Of a stretch of 64,000 nt of DNA, positions 35,794 to 43,825 are shown in pieces. The notes beneath the pieces are model-generated. The model saw nothing but the letters and a program-made list of their open reading frames with translations. It was not told where the DNA came from and searched no databases. The first letter of the stretch is position 1; each line of letters starts with the position of its first letter. Source of the stretch: Sulfurimonas sp. (GTDB lineage: Bacteria; Campylobacterota; Campylobacteria; Campylobacterales; Sulfurimonadaceae); assembly GCA_021732045.1 (NCBI GenBank), contig JAKFWK010000005.1, forward strand, positions 253,967 to 317,966, written 5' to 3'. Made by a program: the position numbers and the translations under genes.

Positions 35794-36660
35794 ATGTTTA
35801 CACTCAAACAACTTGAAGTATTTATCTCATTGGCATATAAACAAAAAGTGATAGATGTTGCTATGGAGTTTCAATTAAGCCAGTCCGCAATCTCAATGTC
35901 CATAAAAGAGCTAGAGAGCATAATTGGTGAGAAGTTATTTGAACGCATCGGAAAGCGTTTGACTCTCAATGAAAGAGGAGTACTTTTCTTAGAGCTAATC
36001 ACCCCGCAGGTCGATGCTTTACGCAAAATTTACGCTAATTTTTCCTCACAAAAAATTGAAGGAAACCTCCGGCTGTGCGCAAGTGCAACAATAGCGAACT
36101 ATCTTATTCCAAAATATATCAACAAATATAACGAGACACATCAAAATGTAAAATTTTCATTAAAATCCACCAACACAAACGATGCAATAAAGTTAATCAA
36201 AGATGGAACTTACGATATTGGCTTTATAGAAGATAGATGTAATGATGAGATGCTTATATGCAAAAAAATAGCTTCGGACGAGCTTGTCGTTGTTGTTGCA
36301 AACAGTGAACTTGCCAAAGTCAAAGAGCATTTTATAGATACTCTCGCTAGCATGCAGTGGATTATGAGAGAGGTTGGCTCTGGAACAAGGTCAACATTTT
36401 TAAACACAATATCTCCAGAAAATATTAACATATATATGGAATTTGACCGTACAGAAACTATCAAGAATTTTCTAAAATTGAGCCCAAACTATATTAGCTG
36501 TCTGCCTCGTATCTCTGTTGAGCAGGAGTTAAAAGATGGCTCTCTTTTTGAGCTTCCGATACGAGGATATGATTTTAAACGCGATTTTATTCTTATAATG
36601 AGAAAAGAGAAAAAAAACAGTATGCTGGCTAACGATTTTATGAAGTTTATTTTACATTAA
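35794..36660 (+). CDS. LysR-family transcriptional regulator
   Basis: 288 residues from the ATG at 35794 (AAAGGA ahead); an upstream extension to 35692 is rejected as hydrophobic and unlike the family. The N-terminal winged helix-turn-helix (FTLKQLEVFISLAYKQKVID, then QLSQSAISMSIKELE) is followed by a LysR substrate domain (about 90-288). It is divergent from sorA and probably controls it. CysL/YeiE-type regulators, some of which respond to sulfite, are similar in layout; the ligand here is inferred only from context. Confidence 0.85.
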   Translation: MFTLKQLEVFISLAYKQKVIDVAMEFQLSQSAISMSIKELESIIGEKLFERIGKRLTLNERGVLFLELITPQVDALRKIYANFSSQKIEGNLRLCASATIANYLIPKYINKYNETHQNVKFSLKSTNTNDAIKLIKDGTYDIGFIEDRCNDEMLICKKIASDELVVVVANSELAKVKEHFIDTLASMQWIMREVGSGTRSTFLNTISPENINIYMEFDRTETIKNFLKLSPNYISCLPRISVEQELKDGSLFELPIRGYDFKRDFILIMRKEKKNSMLANDFMKFILH

Positions 36661-36752
36661 ATAGAAGTTCTTCCAAGAGAAAAATAAATATAACTCAATA
36701 AAAGTTTAAGATTTGGAAACACTTGTTTTGTTGATTTTAAAAAGTGAGTGAG

Positions 36753-36827
36753 TGGTGACCCCGAGGAGAATCGAACTCCTGTAACATGGATGAAAACCAT
36801 GGATCCTTACCGCTAGACGACGGGGCC
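36753..36827 (-). tRNA. tRNA-Glu (anticodon TTC)
   Basis: Reads GGCCCCGTCGTCTAGCGG on the minus strand. The acceptor pairs GGCCCCG with CGGGGTC, the anticodon stem-loop is CATGG-TTTTCAT-CCATG, and the T loop is GTTCGATTC. The 3' CCA is encoded (36753-36755). Standard cloverleaf. Confidence 0.95.
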
Positions 36828-36890
36828 ACTATTCGGTACTAAACCGAGCCGAAATTATATATATATCTTTCTTAATAAATCATAAAACTA

Positions 36891-37100
36891 TCAATCTTGA
36901 TGCTTTTTAAACTTCTCAAGCCATTCTAAGTCTGACTCTTTTGAGTGCTCTTTTTGATTAAGCAGAGAGTCTATAATGCTAATCAAAGTATTTTCATCCA
37001 TAAACTCTAGAAGAGCAGGGTTTATAGTCGTTTTATGTATGCCATCATATGTGTTTAGAAGGTTCTCTATATCGTTTATTAGTTGTTTTTTTCTGCTCAT
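36891..37100 (-). CDS. Small conserved-looking helical protein
   Basis: 69 residues, acidic and helical, with no membrane segment or recognisable motif. The ATG at 37100 has AGAGGA seven bases ahead, which supports translation. The sequence (SRKKQLINDIENLLNTYDGI) suggests a helical bundle. It stands between two tRNA genes. I do not recognise a family. Confidence 0.5.
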   Translation of the reverse strand: MSRKKQLINDIENLLNTYDGIHKTTINPALLEFMDENTLISIIDSLLNQKEHSKESDLEWLEKFKKHQD

Positions 37101-37497
37101 TTTTTCCTCTGTATTTACATCTTCTTAATATTTTTTTTATTTTTTGCAAATTATACACAAAGCAACATCAAAGTGTTTTTGAGTAAAACTTATCATCTTG
37201 AACAGCCTGTTCCTAAAATTTATATTTTCATCTATTTTCCTTATAAATTTAATTTTATACTTAGTTAGCTTTTTTTTCTACATAAGGTCTAGCATCTCTT
37301 GTGTCTTTATTTTCATATCTTTGGTTTCTTTATAATCAAATCCTTTTTGGTTAACATAATGTAAATTCTCTTAAGTAATACATACTCCACTTTTATTCTT
37401 TTATAGTGTGATTATTAAGGTAATTTTATGATGATGGCTTATGTGTATATCTTATTTTAATATTTCTTTTTGTATAATCTCAGTCTTAAAAAGAAAA
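37101..37497. other. 397-base AT-rich space without a clear gene
   Basis: No coding frame of convincing length and no RNA gene apart from the tRNA-Leu promoter at the end. On the minus strand two short overlapping frames (37278-37370 and 37261-37329) read HYVNQKGFDYKETKD and YENKDTRDARPYVEKKAN, which could be pieces of one decayed gene joined by a frameshift, but each is under 32 codons. Otherwise T-rich filler. Confidence 0.4.
37473..37478 (+). promoter_or_regulatory. -10 box of tRNA-Leu
   Basis: TATAAT 19 bases before the mature 5' end of the tRNA. Confidence 0.5.
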
Positions 37498-37579
37498 GCC
37501 GCTGTGGTGGAATGGTATACACGCTCGATTCAAAATCGAGTTCGAAAGAATGTCGGTTCGAGTCCGACCAGCGGTACCA
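37498..37579 (+). tRNA. tRNA-Leu (anticodon CAA)
   Basis: Acceptor GCCGCTG pairs with CAGCGGT; the anticodon stem-loop is CTCGA-TTCAAAA-TCGAG, and a long variable arm follows, as in class II tRNAs. T loop GGTTCGAGTCC. CCA is encoded (37577-37579). Confidence 0.94.
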
Positions 37580-37695
37580 CACCTTTTAAAAATTAAAATC
37601 TTAACTCCGCCAACTCTAGCAACAATCAAATAAACACTTACTTCATCTTAATATTGCCAATCTACAATAACAAATACTCTTTAATATATAAATTA

Positions 37696-38529
37696 CTACT
37701 TTTGAAGCTTGCTTAGTGCATCTAAGATATCTTTCTCTTTCTCTTTCACAAGTGGTGTATCTTTAGAGATAAATATATAGAACTCAACTCTTCTGTTTTT
37801 CGCCCTATTCTCTTGCGTTGTGTTCTCTGCTATTGGTTTCGATGAGCCAAAACCTGCCGTAGATATTCTCTCAGCAGATATGCCGTTTTTAATTAATTCT
37901 TGTGCAACAGTCTCAGCTCTTTTGTTAGACAGCTCCATACTATTGCCTGCTGCTGGTTGAGCATCTGTATACCCACGAACAGATATATCAATATTTTCAG
38001 GAAGCGTTTTAATTATTTCAGCGATTCTTTTTAAAAAAAGATGGATATCCTGATTGCTTATAGCAGCTGAAGAACCAATAAAAGGCACAGAGGTAGGTAG
38101 TTTTAACAGTACGCCATCCATGCTTTGCTCCAGTGAGCCTTCGCCACCAGCAGATGCATCTTTCAACTCTTGCTGAATCTTAACAATAGAATCATTTATG
38201 CTTTTTTGTTCTTTTTTTTCATTTGAATCAGAAGAACCGCCATTTTCTAAAACAGAACTTCCGTTATTCTTACCTTTTGCATCAGGGTCAAGCTTTTTCT
38301 CTTCTGGAGTCATTTGCTGTACCGGTGTAGCTCGCTCAGGAGTAGGTGCAAAATCATAAATTTTTATAAACTCTTCTTTTACGGCCTTCATTTTTTCTGT
38401 ATTTACAGAAGCAATAGCAAAAAGAGCAATAAAAAGTGCCAACAAGAGACTAAAAAAGTCAGCAGTTGGAACAGCCCATTTTTCAGCTGGTGGACAAGCC
38501 GGACATTTTTTACATTTTTTCTTTGCCAT
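37696..38529 (-). CDS. motB: Flagellar motor stator protein MotB
   Basis: 277 residues. One membrane helix (about 20-42) holds the proton-channel aspartate D24 (VPTADFFSLLLALF). A linker of 60-130 precedes the OmpA-like peptidoglycan-binding domain (about 150-265; VRGYTDAQPAAGNSMELSNK). The short cytoplasmic N-terminus has three cysteines (C6, C9, C12), seen in relatives too. With MotA it forms the proton-driven stator. Twelve bases after motA. Confidence 0.94.
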   Translation of the reverse strand: MAKKKCKKCPACPPAEKWAVPTADFFSLLLALFIALFAIASVNTEKMKAVKEEFIKIYDFAPTPERATPVQQMTPEEKKLDPDAKGKNNGSSVLENGGSSDSNEKKEQKSINDSIVKIQQELKDASAGGEGSLEQSMDGVLLKLPTSVPFIGSSAAISNQDIHLFLKRIAEIIKTLPENIDISVRGYTDAQPAAGNSMELSNKRAETVAQELIKNGISAERISTAGFGSSKPIAENTTQENRAKNRRVEFYIFISKDTPLVKEKEKDILDALSKLQK

Positions 38530-38541
38530 TATTATGCTTTG

Positions 38542-39312
38542 TTACTTAAATTGACTATGTTTTGGTTCTCCAGGAGGGAGAAAGTTGAGTAATTTTGCCT
38601 CAAGCGTACGAGGATTATCACCATGTGTGATACCAATAATGCCCTCTAGAATCAACTTTTGTTCTTTTACAATATGGTGTGATTTAGCTATCATTTTTGC
38701 TCCCATTGGACCAAATAAAACATAAGAACTAAAAATACCAGTTACAGTCGCTGTAAACGCCCCAGCAATACCGATTGCCATCTCAGGTGGATTGTCTAGC
38801 TTTTGAAGAGCCAGAATTAGACCCAAAACTGCTCCAATAAGACCCAAAACTGGTGAAGTCTCTCCTGCTAGAATCCAGTAATGGCCACATCCATGATAGT
38901 AGTGTTCAGTCTCTTCTATAGTTAGCTCAAGTGTTTCTGTGATGGTATCAATCTCATTACCATCAACCGCCATACTAAGTCCTTGTTTAAAAAATTCATT
39001 ATCCATTTGCATAACTTTAGGCTCTAGTGATAGCAATCCTTCACGACGAGCCATAATTGACAAATCAATTATCTCTTTAATTCTTGCTTCTAAATTAATT
39101 GGAGATTTTTTAAAAATCATTCCAGCATTCTTAAAAGCACCCTTTATATATTCTACATCAGTACTAACCATAGCAGCAAGAAGTGTTGTTGGCATAATGA
39201 TGATAAGAGAAGTTATATGAACAATATGAACTGGATTTCCACCCTCCATCAAGTCACCAACAGAGATGGTTGTTATAGCGCCTAGTATTCCGAGAATAAC
39301 CGTTAAATCCAT
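38542..39312 (-). CDS. motA: Flagellar motor stator protein MotA
   Basis: 256 residues with four membrane helices (about 3-20, 30-50, 145-170, 180-205). The motifs GEGGNP-like MEGGNPVHIV near the N-terminus, SLEPKVMQMDNEFFKQGLSM in the cytoplasmic loop, and the channel-lining PVLGLIGAVLGLI and ATVTGIFSSYVLFGP segments are typical. It forms the stator ring with MotB. An extended -10 element precedes it. Confidence 0.94.
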   Translation of the reverse strand: MDLTVILGILGAITTISVGDLMEGGNPVHIVHITSLIIIMPTTLLAAMVSTDVEYIKGAFKNAGMIFKKSPINLEARIKEIIDLSIMARREGLLSLEPKVMQMDNEFFKQGLSMAVDGNEIDTITETLELTIEETEHYYHGCGHYWILAGETSPVLGLIGAVLGLILALQKLDNPPEMAIGIAGAFTATVTGIFSSYVLFGPMGAKMIAKSHHIVKEQKLILEGIIGITHGDNPRTLEAKLLNFLPPGEPKHSQFK

Positions 39313-39364
39313 ATAAGTCCCTTTTTTATGCGATTAAATCAAATTATTTATTTTTATGTTCCGC

Positions 39365-39373
39365 AGTATAGCA
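39365..39373 (-). promoter_or_regulatory. Extended -10 promoter of motAB
   Basis: On the minus strand TGCTATACT (TGn plus TATACT) lies 52 bases before the motA start, pointing to sigma-70 rather than a flagellar sigma factor. Confidence 0.45.
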
Positions 39374-39488
39374 AATATTTCAATATAGCAATCTTATTAA
39401 ATTTTATATTAGCGTTAATTATCAAAATAATCTCTATTATTTACACAATATGTTAGAATTGTAAAAAAAATAAATCTGAGTCAAAATA

Positions 39489-40364
39489 ATGTCAAAAAAT
39501 TTTATACTTTTTATTTTCCTCTGTCTGAGCCTATCTGCAGACAACTTGATAGTTTTAAATAATACTTATTATGTAAAAAATCATAAAATTAATCTTAGTA
39601 CTATCGTGCCCAATCTCTCAACTGACTCCGAACTATATACAATCGAGGAAAATAGGCATTCACTAAGAATAAAAACAGCAGATTTATTAAAAATATTAAA
39701 AATAAATGGCTATCAAAATTATACTTCCAAGCATCAGTATATAAATTTTATTGTAAAAAGCGATATTGACACATCTAAAATTAATCTAGCACTTAGTGAT
39801 TATTATAAAGAAAAATATAGAGATATTAATATAAAAGAAATCACAATTACTCCAATGAGCTACACAGTAGCCATACCTGAAGATTTTACAGTAAATATTC
39901 AAAAAGATAGTTACTTGTCAAAAAAAGGAATACTAAGCATAAAAACTCTAGAAAATAAAAAAATATTTTTAAACTATATAATAGATGCGGAAATAAGCCT
40001 ATTTCTAAGCTCAAAACAGATTAAAAAAGATGATGAAATTTCACTGTCAAATAGTTCTAGAAAAAAGGTAAAATTAGAAAAACTCAAAGATACTCCAGTG
40101 CAAAACATAGGAACCAGCTCATATCAAGCTAAACACTACATAACTGAGAATATGATTTTAACTACAAGAGATATTAGAACTTTAGTTTTAGTGAAGAGAA
40201 ACTCTTCTGTCAGCGTTAGCATAAATGATGAAAATATGGTTATCTCATCTGAAGCAAAAGCCTTAGAAGATGGTGCATTAAATGATACAATTGACATTCA
40301 AAAGAGCGATAAAGTCAAATTAAAAGCTAAGGTAATTGGTAAAAATATGGTAGAGATAATATGA
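39489..40364 (+). CDS. flgA: Flagellar P-ring assembly chaperone FlgA
   Basis: 291 residues: a signal peptide (to about 17), a long diverged N-terminal region, and a C-terminal SAF/FlgA domain (about 215-291) with YITENMILTTRDIRTL and KSDKVKLKAKVIGKNMVEII. It assists P-ring formation in the periplasm. The family match is in the C-terminal half; the place ahead of ubiX, coaD and tmk is the same as in Campylobacter, from memory. It overlaps ubiX by ATGA. Confidence 0.8.
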   Translation: MSKNFILFIFLCLSLSADNLIVLNNTYYVKNHKINLSTIVPNLSTDSELYTIEENRHSLRIKTADLLKILKINGYQNYTSKHQYINFIVKSDIDTSKINLALSDYYKEKYRDINIKEITITPMSYTVAIPEDFTVNIQKDSYLSKKGILSIKTLENKKIFLNYIIDAEISLFLSSKQIKKDDEISLSNSSRKKVKLEKLKDTPVQNIGTSSYQAKHYITENMILTTRDIRTLVLVKRNSSVSVSINDENMVISSEAKALEDGALNDTIDIQKSDKVKLKAKVIGKNMVEII

Positions 40365-40879
40365 AGATAGTAGTAGCTTCTAGCGGTGCCAGTGGTGTTA
40401 ATCTGGGAATAAAAATACTTAAACTACTTCCTGAAAATATAGATAAACATTTTATAATGAGCGAAAACTCCAAAACAGTTTTAGATAAAGAGATGGGTAT
40501 AAAATATCATAAAAACGAAAATATATCGGCAAACATTGCATCTGGTTCTTTTGGCGTAGATGCTATGATAATTGCACCCTGCAGTATGAATACATTAGCA
40601 AAAATAGCATGCGGAATTGCTGATAATCTAGTTACTAGATGTGCAAGTGTGATGATAAAAGAGCATAAAAAACTAATCTTGGCACCTAGAGAGATGCCAT
40701 TTTCCGCTATTGCATTAGAAAATATGCACAAACTAGCTTCTTTGGGCATAATAATTGCTCCACCAGTTATGGCGTACTACTCAGAACAACAAACACTTGA
40801 AGATATGGAAAATTTTATTATCGGCAAATGGTTTGATCTGCTTGGTATTGAAAATAGTCTTTATAAGAGATGGGAATAA
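40361..40879 (+). CDS. ubiX: Flavin prenyltransferase UbiX
   Basis: 172 residues. IVVASSGASGVNLGIKILKL at the N-terminus, IIAPCSMNTLAKIACGIADN, and the REMPFSAIALENMHKLASLG block are the flavin/prenyl-phosphate site of UbiX. It makes the prenylated FMN cofactor for UbiD-type decarboxylases (menaquinone or ubiquinone routes). Overlaps flgA by four bases. Confidence 0.92.
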   Translation: MKIVVASSGASGVNLGIKILKLLPENIDKHFIMSENSKTVLDKEMGIKYHKNENISANIASGSFGVDAMIIAPCSMNTLAKIACGIADNLVTRCASVMIKEHKKLILAPREMPFSAIALENMHKLASLGIIIAPPVMAYYSEQQTLEDMENFIIGKWFDLLGIENSLYKRWE

Positions 40880-40881
40880 TA

Positions 40882-41373
40882 TTGAAAAAAATAGCACTCT
40901 ATCCTGGTACTTTCGACCCAATAACAAACGGGCACTTTGACATCATAGAGCGGGCTTTAGGACTTTTTGATGAAGTGATAGTTGCAGTTGCTACATCTCA
41001 AGATAAAAAGCCAATGTTTGCATTAGAAGAGCGAATATATATGACCAAAGAAGCCGTAAAAGATTTGAAAAATGTAAAAGTGCTTGGTTTTGATAATCTA
41101 ACAGTTGAATTTGCAAAAACACACAATGCTACCGTCTTGATTCGAGGTCTTCGTGCTGTTAGTGACTTCGAATATGAACTTCAACTTGGGTATTTGAACA
41201 ACTCACTTGATAACACAATTGAGACTGTCTATCTTATGCCAAAACTTCAACACGCCTTTATAAGCTCCTCAATTGTGAGAAATTTACTAAAATTTAACGC
41301 GAAAACAGAGCATCTTCTTCCAAATGAGGTGCAAAAAATTATAGGAAGTATGAATTCATGTACATTGCAATAG
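40882..41373 (+). CDS. coaD: Phosphopantetheine adenylyltransferase
   Basis: 163 residues from TTG at 40882, which gives the family-typical MKKIALYPGTFDPITNGH; an ATG at 40870 would add four residues and overlap ubiX. TNGHFDII holds the nucleotidyltransferase HxGH-like motif and PKLQHAFISSSIVRNL the ISSS(x)VR motif. It forms dephospho-CoA. The end overlaps tmk by 16 bases. Confidence 0.93.
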   Translation: MKKIALYPGTFDPITNGHFDIIERALGLFDEVIVAVATSQDKKPMFALEERIYMTKEAVKDLKNVKVLGFDNLTVEFAKTHNATVLIRGLRAVSDFEYELQLGYLNNSLDNTIETVYLMPKLQHAFISSSIVRNLLKFNAKTEHLLPNEVQKIIGSMNSCTLQ

Positions 41374-41933
41374 AGGGAATTGATACGGCTGGCAAAAGCA
41401 CACAGATACAAAAACTACGCGAGCATTTCAAAGATGCAATAATCACAAAAGAACCTGGTGGCACAGAAGCTGGAAAAGAGATAAGAGAAATAGTTCTTAG
41501 TGCTAAAACAAAGAGTAAAAAAGCTGAGTTTCTACTCTTTTTAGCTGACCGTGCAGAGCACATAAAAGAGGTAATTGAGCCAAATTTAGGAAAGATGATT
41601 ATCTCTGATAGAAGTGTTATAAGTGGCGTTGCTTATGCTTTAGTTCAGGGTGAGATCAGTGAAACCGCTATAGTTCACTTAAATAGATTTGCTACAAGTG
41701 GGATATATCCACAAAAAGTTTTTCTACTTAAACTAACAAAAGAGGCACTCTCTTTTAGACTTTCACAAAAAGAGTTAGATGGCATTGAACTAAGAGGTGT
41801 GGAGTATCTTTTAAAAATTCAAGAAGCTATTATAGAGGCCTCAAAACTCTTAGAGATAGAGCTTGTACTCATAGATGCAACTAGAGACATTGACTCCATA
41901 ACACAAGAGATAATAAACAGCATAAATATCTAA
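41358..41933 (+). CDS. tmk: Thymidylate kinase
   Basis: 191 residues. The P-loop IEGIDTAGKSTQIQKL is at 4-19, then KEPGGTEAGKEIREIVL, and ISDRSVISGVAYALVQG carries the DR-type motif. It phosphorylates dTMP to dTDP. The lid region is short. Last gene of flgA-ubiX-coaD-tmk; hisS, its usual neighbour, comes 1.9 kb later after two inserted genes. Confidence 0.94.
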   Translation: MYIAIEGIDTAGKSTQIQKLREHFKDAIITKEPGGTEAGKEIREIVLSAKTKSKKAEFLLFLADRAEHIKEVIEPNLGKMIISDRSVISGVAYALVQGEISETAIVHLNRFATSGIYPQKVFLLKLTKEALSFRLSQKELDGIELRGVEYLLKIQEAIIEASKLLEIELVLIDATRDIDSITQEIINSINI

Positions 41934-42011
41934 CTAATTTTATACACTTTTTTAAAATTATTGATTCTTTATCTTTTAGCTACTATTTTATGCTGCATCG
42001 AAATATCTTCC

Positions 42012-42218
42012 TTAAAGTTCTTGCGCCAATTTCTTAAACTCTCTAACTAGAGCCAACTGTCTACTTGCCACATACTCTGTTAAGAGTTTTTTTATTTTGA
42101 CATTATTATCAAATAATAAAATTATCATAAACTCCCTTTTTAACTCACTCAGATTTATTACCTTTGCTTTTGTATTAACTATAAATTGGACGATTAACTT
42201 AATATTGATTTGCATCAA
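42012..42218 (-). CDS. Small helical ORF, uncertain
   Basis: Up to 68 residues. The second ATG (42128) has AGGGAG five bases ahead and would give a 38-residue protein, LLTEYVASRQLALVREFKKL being an amphipathic helix. The rest of the 41934-42277 space is AT-rich with nothing else I can support. No family recognised; it may be real or a chance frame. Confidence 0.3.
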   Translation of the reverse strand: MMQINIKLIVQFIVNTKAKVINLSELKREFMIILLFDNNVKIKKLLTEYVASRQLALVREFKKLAQEL

Positions 42219-42277
42219 CTTCTATTACCAAAAAAATATCTATTATTCTTTATTGTTATGTAAAAAATGGAGATTGG

Positions 42278-42832
42278 ATGCGCCTTAGAAACTACTTCAA
42301 TAGAATGAAATCAAAAGATATTCGACCTCATAGAAAACCGTTAAACAAAATAGCATGGTCCGTTGTGGGTGCATTTATTGGCATATATGTAATGTCAATT
42401 TTTAGCAACTCTTTTTCAGTAAAAGATAGCTTCTTTCTTCTTGGATCATTTGGAGCATCTGCAGTTTTAATATATGGTGCTCCGGAGGTGCATTTTTCAC
42501 AGCCAAGGAACTTAATAGGCGGTCATGTTTTATCCGCTTTTATATCAGTATTTTTAGTAAAATCATTAGGTGGTTTTTTAAGCTTAGAACTTTTATGCTC
42601 TCTTAGCGTAGCTCTTTCAGTTTTAGTTATGCATCTAACACTCACTATGCATCCTCCAGGTGGAGCAACAGCTCTTTTGTATGTGATTGGGAGCGAGCAC
42701 ATACAATCACTTGGTTGGCTATACCCTTTCACGCCAATCGCACTTGGAGTATTTATAATGCTTGCGATTGCTCTTATTGTAAATAATATGTCAAACAACA
42801 CAAAAAGGCATTATCCTCTTTATTGGTACTAA
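42278..42832 (+). CDS. HPP-family membrane protein
   Basis: 184 residues with four to five membrane helices (about 25-42, 48-66, 82-102, 105-125, 145-168). The family motif HPPGGATALLYVIGS is present, as are FGASAVLIYGAPEVHFSQPR near the N-terminus. HPP proteins have been linked to nitrite transport in plastids and cyanobacteria; the substrate here is unknown. GGAG precedes the ATG. Stops overlap with the convergent globin-like gene. The two genes sit where tmk is normally followed by hisS. Confidence 0.82.
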   Translation: MRLRNYFNRMKSKDIRPHRKPLNKIAWSVVGAFIGIYVMSIFSNSFSVKDSFFLLGSFGASAVLIYGAPEVHFSQPRNLIGGHVLSAFISVFLVKSLGGFLSLELLCSLSVALSVLVMHLTLTMHPPGGATALLYVIGSEHIQSLGWLYPFTPIALGVFIMLAIALIVNNMSNNTKRHYPLYWY

Positions 42833-43731
42833 AGGGGTGCTTTATTTTTTACATTTACAAGCCAGTACGCAATAGCCAATGAGACAATTACGGCACCTAT
42901 AATTAAAAGCTCATTTCCTTTTTCCGAAGAGAGAGAGTAGATAAGAATTTTTCTAATGAGTGCTGCCATTGCAAGCATTATAAAAGCACCTATCGCAAAA
43001 CCTTTTCCTTGAAGATGATTTATCTCTTCATGTATAAGCTCTATCGCAGCCCACAAAACAAGCAAACTTCCCAAAACAGTTAAAATTCCCTTCTCTATTC
43101 CTATATCTGAGGCAAAAAGCAGATAGATATCATACGAGAAAAGCCCAATAGCAAAAAAGGCGACAAGTGCTAAGGAGCCTGCTAAAAAGAAGTTTATGTA
43201 TGAGTTAAATTTTTTAAGACCACTCAAAATTGTCTTTTCAAACTTTGACAGAGATAAAAATTTGCTAAGTTCTTCTTCTCTGTAAGAACTCGTTAGTGTG
43301 TCAAGATTTATATCTACAATTTTCTCAACTGCACCTATTGTTTTTAGGAGAGGCTCTTTATCTCTTACACTTTCCTCAATATTTTTAACTATAAATGTTC
43401 TTACGAAAGTAAAAGCTGCATTAACATAGTGAGTTGGAAGCCCTATTCTTACATGAACCTCACCTATCTTATACAGATACATAAAATATTGTAAATCATA
43501 CTTTCCACAAAATAGATTTACAAACCACTCTTTAATTTTTTCCCTATGATAGTCAATAATTTTCTGATTTTTAAGAAATTTTGCAGTTGAACCAAACCCC
43601 CAAATATAGTCATAAAACTCATCTATAAACTTCTCTGAAAGTTCACTCATTCTAGGCTGCAGAGCTGCTAAGATGCGAGACTCATCTTCTGTAAATTTGT
43701 AGTGTTCCTTTAAACTCTCATATCGTTGCAT
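42829..43731 (-). CDS. Protoglobin-PsiE fusion membrane protein
   Basis: 300 residues in two parts. Residues ~5-160 match the protoglobin/globin-coupled-sensor domain, with the likely proximal haem histidine H93 in EVHVRIGLPTHYV. Residues ~175-292 hold four membrane helices (about 178-206, 214-240, 243-267, 274-292) with the IELIHEEINHL motif of the PsiE (phosphate-starvation-inducible) family. The fusion suggests that oxygen or another gas bound at the cytoplasmic haem alters a membrane function. What the PsiE part does is not known. Confidence 0.72.
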   Translation of the reverse strand: MQRYESLKEHYKFTEDESRILAALQPRMSELSEKFIDEFYDYIWGFGSTAKFLKNQKIIDYHREKIKEWFVNLFCGKYDLQYFMYLYKIGEVHVRIGLPTHYVNAAFTFVRTFIVKNIEESVRDKEPLLKTIGAVEKIVDINLDTLTSSYREEELSKFLSLSKFEKTILSGLKKFNSYINFFLAGSLALVAFFAIGLFSYDIYLLFASDIGIEKGILTVLGSLLVLWAAIELIHEEINHLQGKGFAIGAFIMLAMAALIRKILIYSLSSEKGNELLIIGAVIVSLAIAYWLVNVKNKAPL

Positions 43732-43825
43732 CCCCAGCCTTTTTTTTGTTCATATTTTGTTATTATACGCAAAAAAATGGTATTCTTTCAATCTTAAAAA
43801 ACTGTGTTATGCGTAAAGGGGTAAG

